From: Viola odorata
Taxonomy: Eukaryota; Streptophyta; Magnoliopsida; Malpighiales; Violaceae
Length of the DNA stretch: 64,000 bases
Direction of reading: 5' to 3'
NCBI GenBank assembly: GCA_963691705.1
Contig: OY829545.1
Span: 36,319,475-36,383,474 of the forward strand
Part shown: positions 21,026 through 32,691 of the stretch, in pieces
How positions within the stretch are numbered: the first letter of the stretch is position 1
How the letters are laid out: each line of letters starts with the position of its first letter
The notes under the pieces: model-generated
Told to the model about the DNA's origin: nothing
The model's database searches: none
What the model saw: the letters and a program-made list of their open reading frames with translations, nothing else
Program-made: the position numbers and the translations under genes

Positions 21026-21118
21026 GTTTGCCACCTCCTAAAGGAGACTAGATCCTTCCCCAAACAACTCACGGTTTCATCTTCACAAGAGAAACCAAGA
21101 ACACATCTCAACCTCATC
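21026..21118 (+). repeat. U5 end of the L LTR after C1
   Basis: It continues 16153 (GTTTG|CCACCTCC...GACTAGATCC) to a degraded end CTCATCA, followed by a worn PBS-like TTGCGGTAG. Another element (K) is joined shortly after. Confidence 0.6.
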
Positions 21119-21139
21119 AAGTTGCGGTAGACCGAGCAA

Positions 21140-21634
21140 ACAAACACAAGAAGGGACCACCCCCTTAGCCATATTTTTTGCACTAACCAACTCATCTTGT
21201 AAAAGTTGCTTGGTGTATTCCCATTGGTGAATTAGGCGGTCCATGTCTTGCTTGATTTTCTCATTTGCTTCCATTTGAGCCGTAAGTAGGGCTATAGCCG
21301 AATCTATGGTGGAATGGAATTGTTGCTCTCGGGTGTAGGATGACTCTCTTTCATACTAAGGCATACGGTCATAAGAGCATTGAGGCGGCCGACAGACATA
21401 ACTAGATACACAATGATCCTCCAACCTACAATCCACATTTGTAGCATACCCAAAGGAACCATGATCATAGGATGGAGAGGGTGTACCGTAGGAGCGAGAA
21501 TTGAGCCGAAATGGTTCATGATGATCAAATGCCGGTCAAGGAGAGGATGGGGCATAAGGATGGAAATCCTTGGCATCAATCTCATAAGAGCCATAACGGG
21601 CCGCATAAGAACTAGGAACATTGGCACAAAACAT
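21140..21634 (-). pseudogene. 5' part of K ORF, broken
   Basis: Minus-strand ATG at 21634 follows a TTTTTGTAG|G acceptor-like site. The frame encodes Met-Phe-Cys-Ala-Asn-Val-Pro then a Tyr/Ser/Pro-rich region with Ser-Tyr-Gly-Thr-Pro-Ser-Pro and Ser-Phe-Gly-Tyr-Ala-Thr, like P at 63150-63240. It ends in a helix-prone Ala-Asn-Glu-Lys-Ile-Lys-Gln-Asp-Met-Asp-Arg-Leu segment. At least two in-frame stops are present. The 3' half is missing; the sequence runs into the L LTR end. The leader of this gene lies 32 kb away at 54042-55002 because G sits between them. Confidence 0.65.
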
Positions 21635-21694
21635 GTTGAAAGGTGCCTACAAAAAGAAAACAAACACAATTCTATATAAAAATGTTAGCCTCTC

Positions 21695-22408
21695 TGATAC
21701 GAGCTCGAGGACCATGCCTCGTATCCACGCCAAGGACTCACGGGATGGCCGAGCAACCCATGAGGAGACACGCCCGAGGCCGTGCCAAACCCTAGCATCG
21801 CATGAGGATGACCGCGCGAGTCCGTGCGCGAGCCCACGCGGGCCTTGGCCTATGCGCTAGCCATCCGCGCCTTGGCCCACACCCTAGCGGCAACCTTCAA
21901 GAGCTCCTCAAGGCCCATCTTCCCAAGCCCGCCCCTTAGTCTAAGTGTAGGGTATTTTAGGGTTTTCCATGTAATAATGCCCAAGTTATAAATAGAAGGA
22001 GATAGCCTCTTTTATAGCTTGTCTTTGATTTTAATTGTGAGTTCATCTCCATATCAAGACCAAGTAGTTGGCTTAAGCCTTAGGGATCTTAAATCCGGTT
22101 TTCTCTTCAAACAACTAACACCTTTCGGCTTGATCATGTTGATCAATTAAGGGAAGGTTTCGGTTGTTGATCCTTGTAAACGTTTGATTGCAAGTTATCT
22201 AATTGTTTTCCATAAATCCTTTTCCACTTCCTTCCATCTATTGCCGCTGCCTTTAAATCTCCCTAACATCCAAAATACCCCGCATTCATCCATCAAGAAC
22301 GTGTTCTTCATCATCAAGCTCAAATTATCTTCCTCCTAAAGAAGACTAGATCCGAAGAGGCTCTACTATTCGACCTCAATCCATTCAACGGAGCGTCGAG
22401 CGTTATCA
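21695..22408 (+). repeat. 5' LTR of G (714 bp)
   Basis: TGATACGAGCTCGAGG to AGCGTTATCA. TATAAATAG at 21987-21995 is followed by the AAGGAGATAGCCTCTTTTAT block shared by most LTRs here. Confidence 0.9.
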
Positions 22409-22410
22409 AG

Positions 22411-23526
22411 TGGTAGCGGAGCTCCACATCTTCTAGGTTGGTAACTCCCTTTCCCACGGCTGGATCCATCTTTTCCAACCGTGTATTTCTTCCATTTTTT
22501 GCTGAAAAAATTTCTGTTTTTACAACCATTCCCCTACTCGGTTCAAACACCTTTTCCTTGAGTTTCCACGGTCCAAACACCTCCATATTTGTTTTCCATG
22601 GTTTAAACATTGTTTTCTACCATAGGAATCAATCTTATAACTTTTGGGAAATTAGGTGTTCTTGAGAAATTTTTTGTCTTCTAGTGTCTTGATCTTTGCT
22701 AAACTGAAATTGCTAGTTTATTTGGTGTTTGTGTGCATCAAAGTGGTGTTTAATTCATCTTGTTCAAGTGCAATTGCTGCTGAATTTTTTGGAGCTTCCT
22801 ATGGTGGCCTTGAGAGCCATGTGGACTGATTTGTTCTCTTGCTAAGTGCCAAATTGCTTGCACCAACCATAGCCAGCCACATCACCTTGATTGTGAGCCT
22901 AGTATTTTCCTCATTTGTGAGCCAAGTATTTTCAGCTTGCTCTCCAACCTAGGCCGGCCCTAATTTAGCATCCTTACACTTGTGTGCTTGTCATACACCT
23001 CCACATCACTTGCCACTTCACTTACTTGGTCATCCACACAATTCGTGACACATCATCTTCACTTGCCACATCACTTTTTTTGGCTCGTAGTGAAATTGTC
23101 AAAAATACAAACTACTTGTCTTTCACTTCATTGTCTTTTAAAAACAAATACTTGTCATTGAAGTGAGTCTTCTTCACCCTTTGCAAAAAAAAAAAATAGA
23201 ATTCAAAAAAAGAGGGAACTAAAGCATTTGATAAAAAAAAAAAAAAAAAAAAGAGAAAAGAAAAGAAAAGTGATCAAGTTCCCCCTCTTCTCAAAAAAAA
23301 ATTAGAGAAGATAAGCAAAGGTGTCACAAGCGAGAAGCTCCTTGTATTTGCACATTGAAGTGAATTACTTTGGTTTTGAAGTGTCCTTGTGGACGAACCC
23401 TAGTTTTGCATTGATTTGGTCCTTTTCCATTTCGGATTTTCTTTTTCCCAGTTTTTCAATACCTTCGTTTTTGTTCCTTTTGAGGGTATTTGCCCTCCAA
23501 AATATCTGAAAACTGGACAGCTTAAA
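22411..23526 (+). other. PBS and first part of G leader
   Basis: PBS TGGTAGCGGAGCTCC is at 22411-22425. No gene. Conserved leader block at 22791-22828. A-rich stretches lie at 23180-23310. H interrupts at 23527 after TTAAA. Confidence 0.75.
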
Positions 23527-24224
23527 TGATATGAGCTTAAAGGCTCCAGCTCGTTTGCAGACTAGGGCAAACCTTCGGTCTAGGCCAAGACTCCCGTTTA
23601 GGCCGAACCTACTGTCTAGGCCAAGACTGTTGGCCGAAGCCCATCCTCCAAGCCCATCTTCATTGCTGCCAAGGCCAAGCCCCTTTGTCTAAGGGTGTAA
23701 GGATATTTACCCATTGTTAGGTTTTAGTATTTAAAGTGCAAACATTTCATTTCAGCACTTGCCTTTGATTTTGATGATATTCTCTTTGGCCAAATCAGTA
23801 GAGTAAACTAGTGTAATTTAGGGTTCTTGGTAACCAGGGCTGCTAGAGCTGAATACCATTGTTTATCCATCTCTTCTTGTAAGTAAGCTCCTTAAGCTTT
23901 GTTCTTAAGGGGTAAATTCTATTAAAGAGAGATCCTTAACTAGTTTGCAGAAAGGTTGCTTGTTCTTATGAACAAGAGGGTTTTCTAATTAGTTAAGTTC
24001 TTATTATGTTCATCCGTTCCATCTCTACCAAACAACCATCAAGCCGCTGCATATAACTCCTTAAACACCAACTTCAGCCATTAAACTCACCAAGGTGTCC
24101 CCTCTCCATCTCCATCCGAGGCACCTATATCCATTGTCAAGACCAACCTCCCACAAGAGGACTAGATCCGCCTCAAGAACAGCAATTTGGCCTCCTATCC
24201 AAAACAGAAGTTGAGCTCTTATCA
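23527..24224 (+). repeat. 5' LTR of H (698 bp)
   Basis: TGATATGAGCTTAAAGG to CTCTTATCA. It starts at the inner of the two PPT boxes seen at 26530/26623. The PBS is at 24227-24241. Confidence 0.9.
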
Positions 24225-25520
24225 AGTGGTAGCGGAGCTCCAACTGTCCTCTAGGTTGGTTTTTCTTGTTCTCCTCATCATTTCTATGGTTAGAAACACC
24301 TTATCTACCATAGAACTTCTTTCTTTTTGTGTGGCAAAATTTCTGTTTTTCTCCATTTTCACACCCATTCCCCTAAATTGCTCAAACACTTTTTCCTTGT
24401 GTTCCCATGGTTCAAACTTCTTTTCCTTTCATATCTATGGTTAAAACATTATTTTCAACCATAGGAATGTTTTAAATCAAGTTTGGAAATTCTGATGTTC
24501 TTGAGGAAATTGTTGTCTTTTAGTGTGCTGATTTTTGGAAGAACACATTTGCTGATTTTTTTTGTGTTTGTGTGCATCAAAATGGACGAATTTGCTTCTT
24601 CTTAAGTGTAATTGCTACTGGTTTATTGGAGCTTCCTATGGTGGCCATGCCATGAGAGCCATGTGGACTTGCTTGTTTTCTAGCTAGAGTCCCACATTTT
24701 AGGTCTCTTCTCCTAGCCGGCCACATCACTCCTTTGTGAGCCAAGTATTTTTCATTCATTGTGAGCCAAGCATTTCAGCTTGCTCACCACACTTCTCCCT
24801 CACAAGGCCGACCCTAATTTGCATCCTTACACTTAGCTTGCTTGCCACACACTTTGCCTAACTCATTGTCATACAAGCTGACTTGCTTGCCACACACTTT
24901 GGTGCATCTTAGCAAAACAGTAGGTGTATTTTAGTGAAAAACTTGTGTGCATGTTAGCAAATATTTTGGCATTTAGTGATTAAAAGAGTAATCAAATCCC
25001 TAATTGGAAAAAAAAGAAAAAAAAGATAAGCAATTGAGTCAAAAGCAAGAGACTACTTGTGTGTGTGCATTTGAAGTGACTTACAACATTTTTAGAAGAA
25101 TCATTGGTGTGAAGAACACAACTTCGACCTTACTTTTTGCATTTTCTTTTACACCCTTTTTGTGTTCGTTCTTTCTTTTATTCTTGAGTAGCTTGTGTTT
25201 TGGTTGTTTTCTACTTTGTTTCCACACGTTACTACTCTTCTCTAAGCCCATTTACTGCCCAAATTAAATCCATTTTTCCTTGGGCAATAGTGCGGCTTTC
25301 CTTGCCTTTCTTTCTTACCTTGGTTGTCTTGCATTCCTTAAACCCTAGTTGATTCGTAGAGTCTTTCTAGCTTTGGTGACTGGTTTGCGATTGAGATAAG
25401 AGTGTGAGAGAAAAGTGAGTATTTAAGAGTGACAAACACGAGCGTGAAACACGTGAGGGAGAGCTTAACCCCTTGTTTTCTATCTACTATTTTTGTGTTT
25501 CCTTTTGTAGGAATTTTTCT
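24225..25520 (+). other. PBS and leader, H unit 1
   Basis: No gene. Conserved leader block at 24628-24671, with a 6-bp insertion. CACGTGAGGGAG at 25450-25461 and candidate mini-intron 25453-25510 (58 nt, TTTTGTAG|G) end 10 nt before the ATG. Confidence 0.7.
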
Positions 25521-26788
25521 ATGTCTTCCTACGTGCCGCCTCATTTGAGGGTTGCTCCTACTAGCCACACATCTTGGTATCATGTTGAGCAGCCCCCCCA
25601 CCTTGACCGTAGGACCCCGCCTCCTCCTACACACCGATCAGTTCCTCCCACTCCTAACAGTGGCCACGGACCCACTACATATGTCATTGATCGAGGACCT
25701 CATGCCTCACGGCTCCTTATCACCGCGAGCACTACCAAGCGCATCTTGTGGATGCAGTGGCTGAATTTCAATGCCAAGTAGAGACAATTATTTCAAGGTC
25801 CAGACGGGTTGAGGTATCTCCTTCTCCCCCTCCTATTGGCCCTTCCTTGCCTTCCTCTCGCGCAAGAGGTCTCTTTTGTACCACTTGCACGGGAAGGGGG
25901 CATTTGTGTGATGTTTGTCCAAACAATAGAGTGCCTTTGGAGTGTGTACCAAACAACCCGTATGAGGAGAGTTTAGTGCCGATTGGTTCTAGTAGGGTTT
26001 CGGCCGAATCACCATCACTTGTTGAGGTTGAGTTGACTCCATTTGGGGAGAAGCTACTGGTTTCGGATGAGTCTACTTCAGATTGCCATAAGACAGTCGC
26101 TCATTGCCTTGCGTTGCAGTGCACATTTCAGTCCTTGGGTAGTGCCTTCTCCATCATTTCGAGGGTGCCTAGGCATAGATTTATGGACCCATTTCTCCTT
26201 GGTTTTGGGCACATGGGCAGCGCACACTTCTTTCCATTTGAGGTGCCTTCAAGTGGCCTCACGGTACCTCCCACTTATTGGAGTTCGCACTTGGCCCGAG
26301 TCACCTCCTTGCCCCGTCGTGGCCAATCCATGATTGTTCTTGGCTATTTCCCATCCGCGCCTACTTATCTTCCCCGCGGAAGGCCTCCACCTTGGCCTAT
26401 ATTCCCCAAAAGGTGTATTTTGAGGTTTTCGCGTGTATCCTCAAGTTGTGAGCATGCCCTGACCCGTTCGGCCGAGCAAGGGATTGAGCCTCTAGATTCG
26501 AGGTCGAATCTCCTCCAAGGCGGAGGGGATGATATGAGCTTAAAGACTCTCACTCCACTTTCGGAACCCCCCACCCTTCAAAGCTTAGATTCGAGGACGA
26601 ATCTCTTCAAAGGGGGATGGGATGATATGAGCTTAAAGGCTCCAGCTCGTTTGCAGACTAGGGCAAACCTTCGGTCGAGGCCAAGACTCCCGTTTAGGCC
26701 AAACCTACTGTCTAGGCCAAGACTGTTGGCCGAAGCCCATCCTCCAAGCCCATCTTCATTGCTGCCAAGGCCAAGCCCCTTTGTCTAA
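25521..26788 (+). pseudogene. Gag-like CCHC ORF, H unit 1, frameshifted
   Basis: Nearly identical to the intact ORF at 28723, but one C is missing in CATGCCCTCACGG near 25705, which moves the rest to another frame (25748-26788). The CCHC knuckle, CH...CLAL block and both DSRTN/DSRSN boxes are retained. The second frame reads through the box into the LTR and stops at 26788. As it stands the product would end about 87 residues in. Confidence 0.75.
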
Positions 26789-27323
26789 GGGTGTAAGGAT
26801 ATTTACCCATTGTTAGGTTTTAGTATTTAAAGTGCAAACATTTCATTTCAGCACTTGCCTTTGATTTTGATGATATTCTCTTTGGCCAAATCAGTAGAGT
26901 AAACTAGTGTAATTTAGGGTTCTTGGTAACCAGGGCTGCTAGAGCTGAATACCATTGTTTATCCATCTCTTCTTGTAAGTAAGCTCCTTAAGCTTTGTTC
27001 TTAAGGGGTAAATTCTATTAAACAGAGATCCTTAACTAGTTTGCAGAAAGGTTGCTTGTTCTTATGAACAAGAGGGTTTTCTAATTAGTTAAGTTCTTAT
27101 TATGTTCATCCGTTCCATCTCTACCAAACAACCATCAAGCCGCTGCATATAACTCCTTAAACACCAACTTCAGCCATTAAACTCACCAAGGTGTCCCCTC
27201 TCCATCTCCATCCGAGGCACCTATATCCATTGTCAAGACCAACCTCCCACAAGAGGACTAGATCCGCCTCAAGAACAGCAATTTGGCCTCCTTCTATCCA
27301 AAACAGAAGTTGAGCTCTTATCA
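26623..27323 (+). repeat. Internal LTR of H (701 bp)
   Basis: TGATATGAGCTTAAAGG to CTCTTATCA. A PPT box and an outer TGATATGAGC (26530) lie 93 bp before it. PBS 27326-27340 follows. Confidence 0.85.
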
Positions 27324-28722
27324 AGTGGTAGCGGAGCTCCAACTGTCCTCTAGGTTGGTTTTTCTTGTTCTCCTCATCATTTCTATGGTTAGAAACACCT
27401 TATCTACCATAGAACTTCTTTCTTTTTGTGTGGCAAAATTTCTGGTTTTCTCCATTTTCACACCCATTCCCCTAAATTGCTCAAACACTTTTTCCTTGTG
27501 TTCCCATGGTTCAAACTTCTTTCCCTTTCATATCTATGGTTAAAACATTGTTGTCAACCATAGGAATGATTTAAATCAAGTTTGGAAATTCTGATGTTCT
27601 TGAGGAAATTGTTGTCTTTTAGTGTGCTGATTTTTGGAAGAACACATTTGCTGATTTTTTTTGTGTTTGTGTGCATCAAAATGGACGAATTTGCTTCTTC
27701 TTAAGTGTAATTGCTACTGGTTTATTGGAGCTTCCTATGGTGGCCATGAGAGCCATGTGGACTTGCTTGTTTTCTAGCTAGAGTCCCACATTTTAGGTCT
27801 CTTCTCCTAGCCGGCCACATCACTCCTTTGTGAGCCAAGTATTTTTCATTCATTGTGAGCCAAGCATTTCAGCTTGCTCACCACACTTCTCCCTCACAAG
27901 GCCGGCCCTAATTTGCATCCTTACACTTAGCTTGCTTGTCATACACTTTGCCTAACTCATTGTCATACAAGCTGACTTGCTTGCCACACACTTTGCTGCA
28001 TCTTAGCAAAACAGTAGGTGCATTTTAGTGAAAAACTTGTGTGCATGTTAGCAAATATTTTGGCATTTAGTGATAAGTTTTTAAATGACAAAACTACTTG
28101 TCTTTCACTTCTTATTCCAAGGATACATGTCATAGAAGTGAGTTCTCTTCACTCAATTTAAAAACAGAAAAGAGAGGGATTAAAAGAGTAATCAAATCCC
28201 TAATTGGAAAAAAAAGAAAAAAAAGAAAAGCAATTGAGTCAAAAGCAAGAGACTACTTGTGTGTGTGCATTTGAAGTGACTTACAACATTTTTAGAAGAA
28301 TCATTGGTGTGAAGAACACAACTTCGACCTTACTTTTTGTATTTTCTTTTACACCATTTTTGTGTTCGTTCTTTCTTTTCTTCTTGAGTAGCTTGTGTTT
28401 TGGTTGTTTTCTACTTTGTTTCCACACGTTACTACTCTTCTCTAAGTCCATTTACTGCCCAAATTAAATCCATTTTTCCTTGGGCAATAGTGCGGCTTTC
28501 CTTGCCTTTCTTTCTTACCTTGGTTGTCTTGCATTCCTTAAACCCTAGTTGATTCGTAGAGTCTTTCTAGCTTTGGTGACTGGTTTGCGATTGAGATAAG
28601 AGTGTGAGAGAAAAGTGTGAGTATTTAAGAGTGACAAACACGAGCGTGAAACACGTGAGGGAGAGCTTAACCCCTTGTTTTCTATCTACTGTTTTTGTGT
28701 TTCCTTTTGTAGGAATTTTTCT
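27324..28722 (+). other. PBS and leader, H unit 2
   Basis: Almost the same as the unit 1 leader. No gene. Conserved block at 27727-27765. Candidate mini-intron at 28655-28712 (58 nt). Confidence 0.7.
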
Positions 28723-29880
28723 ATGTCTTCCTACGTGCCGCCGCATTTGAGGGTTGCTCCTACTAGCCACACATCTTGGTATCATGTTGAGCAGCCCCCC
28801 CACCTTGACCGTAGGACCCCGCCTCCTCCTACACACCGATCAGTTCCTCCCACTCCTAGCAGTGGCCACGGACCCACTACATATGTCATTGATCGAGGAC
28901 CTCATGCCCTCACGGCTCCTTATCACCGCGAGCACTACCAAGCGCATCTTGTGGATGCAGTGGCTGAATTTCAACACCAAGTAGAGACAATTATTTCAAG
29001 GTCCAGCCGGGTTGAGGTATCTCCTTCTCCCCCTCCTATTGGCCCTTCCTTGCCTTCCTCTCGCGCAAGAGGTCTCTTTTGTACCACTTGCACGGGAAGG
29101 GGGCATTTGTGTGATGTTTGTCCAAACAATAGAGTGCCTTTGGAGTGTATACCAAACAGCCCGTATGAGGAGAGTTTAGTGCCGATTGGTTCTAGTAGGG
29201 TTTCGGCCGTATCACCATCACTTGTTGAGGTTGAGTTGACTCCATTTGAGGAGAAGCTACTGGTTTCGGATGAGTCTACTTCAGATTGCCATAAGACAGT
29301 CGCTCATTGCCTTGCGTTGCAGTGCACATTTCAGTCCTTGGGTAGTGCCTTCTCCATCATTTCGAGGGTGCCTAGGCATAGATTTATGGACCCATTTCTC
29401 CTTGGTTTTGGGCAGATGGGCGTCGCACACTTCTTTCCATTTGAGGTGCCTTCAAGTGGCCTCACGGTCCCTCCCATTTATATGAGTTCGCACTTGGCCC
29501 GAGTCACCTCCTTGCCCCGTCGTGGCCAATCCATGATTGTTCTTGGCTATTTCCCATCCGCGCCTACTTATCTTCCCCGCGGAAGGCCTCCACCTTGGCC
29601 TATATTCCCCAAAAGGTGTATTTTGAGGTTTTCGCGTGTATCCTCAAGCTGTGAGCATGCCCTGACCCGTTCGGCCGAGCAAGGGATTGAGCCTCTAGAT
29701 TCGAGGTCGAATCTCCTCCAAGGCGGAGGGGATGATATGAGCTTAAAGACTCTCACTCCACTTTCGGAACCCCCCACCCTCCAAAGCTTAGATTCGAGGA
29801 CGAATCTCTTCAAAGGGGGATGGGATGATATGAGCTTAAAGGCTCCAGCTCGTTTGCAGACTAGGGCAAACCTTCGGTGA
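28723..29880 (+). CDS. Gag-like CCHC ORF, H unit 2, 385 aa, intact
   Basis: ATG lies 10 nt after the candidate acceptor. The N-terminus is Met-Ser-Ser-Tyr-Val-Pro-Pro-His-Leu-Arg and Pro-rich. A zinc knuckle C120-x2-C123-x4-H128-x4-C133 is followed by Pro-Asn-Asn-Arg-Val. The knuckle of real gag here (43710 on) is likewise followed by Pro-Asn-Arg-Arg-Val, so common descent is likely. A Glu-rich stretch, the CH..VAHCLALQ block (about 188-200), Asp-Pro-Phe-Leu-Leu-Gly-Phe-Gly and two boxes (Asp-Ser-Arg-Ser-Asn, Asp-Ser-Arg-Thr-Asn) follow. The stop TGA at 29878 is the first three bases of element I, so the true end was probably further into the LTR. By zinc-knuckle precedent it may bind RNA; this is inference. 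Confidence 0.75.
   Translation: MSSYVPPHLRVAPTSHTSWYHVEQPPHLDRRTPPPPTHRSVPPTPSSGHGPTTYVIDRGPHALTAPYHREHYQAHLVDAVAEFQHQVETIISRSSRVEVSPSPPPIGPSLPSSRARGLFCTTCTGRGHLCDVCPNNRVPLECIPNSPYEESLVPIGSSRVSAVSPSLVEVELTPFEEKLLVSDESTSDCHKTVAHCLALQCTFQSLGSAFSIISRVPRHRFMDPFLLGFGQMGVAHFFPFEVPSSGLTVPPIYMSSHLARVTSLPRRGQSMIVLGYFPSAPTYLPRGRPPPWPIFPKRCILRFSRVSSSCEHALTRSAEQGIEPLDSRSNLLQGGGDDMSLKTLTPLSEPPTLQSLDSRTNLFKGGWDDMSLKAPARLQTRANLR
29826..29877 (+). repeat. LTR start of H cut by element I
   Basis: TGATATGAGC up to CCTTCGG. It resumes after I for 8 bases (TTCGGTCT at 34978) and is then fused to the middle of an ORF, so the rest of this LTR, its PBS and leader are deleted. Confidence 0.75.
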
Positions 29881-30598
29881 TACGAGCTTGAAGACTCTCA
29901 CTCCACTTTCGGAACCCCACACCCTCCAAAGCTTAGATTCGAGGACTAATCTCTTCAAAGGGGGATGGGATGATATGAGCTTAAAGGCTCCAGCTCGTCC
30001 TTATGCCTTGCCCGGACCAGCCTTGGATCTCACGGCGAAAACTAGCACATTAGGGACTGTTTTGGTGATCAAGTCAGCCGGCCTTCCTAGGTTTAAATGT
30101 TGGGTTATTTTAGGGTTTTCTCATGTAATAATTCTCAAGCTATAAATAGAAGGAGATAGCCTCTTTTATAGCTTGCCTTTGATTTTGATGATATTCTCTT
30201 TGGCCAATTCTTAGAGTAAACTAGTGTATCTTAGGGTTCTTGGTAACCGGTGCAATTAGGGCTGAAAACCATTGTTTATCTTATATCTCTTCTTGTAATT
30301 CAGCTCTTGAGCTTTGTTCTTAAATCAGAAAAGGGAGATCCTTCACTAGTTTATAGAAAGGTTGCTTGGTTTGCTAATCAAGAGGGTTTTCTAATTAGTT
30401 AAGTTCCTATTATGTTCATCATCTAAACACCTCTAAACATCATCCATTTCCGCTGCAACACATACTCCATTTGAACACTAAACGCACCTTCATCCGTTCA
30501 TCCATCCAAGCTGCCAACCTCTCACAAGAGGACTAGATCCGGCTCAAGAACAGCAATTCAGCCTCCTTCTATCCAAAATTGAAGTTGAGCAGTTATCA
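29878..30598 (+). repeat. 5' LTR of I, extended by a captured PPT box
   Basis: TGATACGAGCTTGAAG to AGTTATCA. Positions 29878-29970 hold a DSRTN/PPT box and are followed by TGATATGAGC at 29971, the start used by H and N2. The LTR thus contains a PPT and an older LTR start inside U3. Confidence 0.9.
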
Positions 30599-32691
30599 AG
30601 TGGTTGCGGAGCTTCAGCTGTCCTCTAGGTTGGTTTTTCTTGTTCTCCTCTTCATTTCTACGGTTAGAATCATCTTCTCTACCATAGAACTTCATTCCTT
30701 TGTGCTGAAATTTTTCTGTTTTTCATAACCGTTCCTCTCTTCGGTTAAAACTTCATTTTCTTGAGTTTCTTCGGTTCAAACACCTTGATTCTTGTTTTCT
30801 ATGGTTTAAACATTGTTTTCTACCATAGGAATCATTCCCACTTCATTTGAAAAATTTGGTGTTCTTGAAGAAATTTTTGTCTTTTAGTGTGCTGAATTTT
30901 GGAAGAACACAAGTGCTGCATATTTTTGTGTTTGTGTGCATCAAAATGGACGAATTTCTTCTTCTTAATTGTGTATTTGCTGCTGAAGTTATTGGAGCCT
31001 CCTATGGTGGCCTTGAGAGCCATGTGGACTGATTTGTTCTCTTGCTAAGTGCCGAAATTGCTTGTCCAACCATAGCTGGCCACATCATCTTGATTGTGAG
31101 CCTAGTATTTTTCTCAATTGTGAGCCAAGCATTTCAGCTTGTTCTCCAACCTAGCCGGCCCTAATTTAGCATCTCTACACATTGTATGTTTGTCATACAC
31201 GTCCACCTCACATGCCACATCACTTGCTAGGTCATCCACTCAATTAGTGACACATCATCTTCACTTGCCACATCACACTTTTTGGCATCTAGTGAAAATA
31301 TTTTCAAGAGCTAAACTACTTGTCTTTCACTTCTTCTTTGAAAATACTTGTCATACAAGTGAGTCTTCTTCACCCTTTGCTAAAAACAGAATTTAAAAGA
31401 AGGGAACTAAAAGAATTGATCAAAAACATAAAAAAGTGATCAAGTTCCTCACTTCTCTCAAAAAAAAAAAAAAAAAAAAGGAGAGAGAAGAAAAGCAAAG
31501 GAGTCACAAGCAAGGAGCTACTTGTGTATGTCCATTTGAAGTGAATTACTTTGATTGTGTAGTGTCTTAGTGGATGAACACAAGTTTCGGTTTTCAATTG
31601 ATGTTTTCCAGTTCAGATTTTCGTTTTCTGTTTTTTTCCTTTTGACTAATTTCGGCTTTTCTGTTTGTGTGAGCATCTGTTCTCCGTTTGTTCTGAAATT
31701 TGGTGTGATGAAATTTCAGTCTGAGTAGAAAAACTCTTATGTTTTGGTCTTCGCCTAATTCTGTGTTGTTCCCATACTTCTCGTCAACTCAAAATCAATG
31801 TGCAGTTTTCACCCGAAATTTCAGTTTTGAGTCTTTCATTTCAATTGTGATTTTCTCTTATTGTTTCTTTGAGTCTTTTCTTGAGTAGCTGGTCTTAGTG
31901 TTTTCCTTTCTTTGTTTCCGCACATACACATATCTACTATAAGTCAATTTAGTGATCAAAATCAAGTTCTCCTCTTTGATCACTATTTCGGCTTTCCTTC
32001 ACCTTTCCTTCTAGCCCTAGTTTTCATTGCTTTTCGTTGTGCCTTAGTGATTCTGTGAGTCATTACTGCCTTTGATTTTGATGATATTCTCTTTGGCCAA
32101 TTCTTAGAGTAAACTAGTGTAACTTAGGGTTCTTGGTAACCGGTGCCATTAGGGCTGAAAACCATTGTTTATCTTATATCTCTTCTTGTAATTAAGCTCT
32201 TGAGCTTTGTTCTTAAATCAGAAAAGAGAGATCCTTAACTAGTTTATAGAAAGGTTGCTTGGTTTGCTAATCAAGAGGGTTTTCTAATTAGTTAAGTTCC
32301 TATTATGTTCATCATCTAAACACCTCTAAACATCATCCATTTCCGCTGCAACACATACTCCATTTGAACACTAAACGCACCTTCATCCGTTCATCCATCC
32401 AAGCTGCCAACCTCTCACAAGAGGACTAGATCCGACTCTAAGTCAATTTAGTGATCAAAATCAAGTTCTCTTCTTTGATCACTATTTCGGCTTTCCTTCA
32501 CCTTTCCTTCTAGCCCTAGTTTTCATTGCTTTTCGTTGTGCCTTAGTGATTCTGTGAGTCATTATTACCTTTGGTTTTGGGTTGGGGCTTGGAGAGAGAA
32601 TTGATAAACATGAGTGCAAACACGTGAGGGAGGGACTAACATTTTTATTAGCTATCAATTGTGTTTGTTTCTTTTTGTAGGTTATTTTTCT
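30599..32691 (+). other. PBS and leader of I, with captured LTR piece
   Basis: PBS variant TGGTTGCGGAGCTTC at 30601. Conserved block at 30993-31030. A segment of about 127 bp at 31940-32066 is repeated at 32438-32565. Between them is an R-U5 LTR fragment (32066-32437) matching 30176-30543. Candidate mini-intron at 32624-32680 (57 nt, with CTAAC). No gene. Confidence 0.7.
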
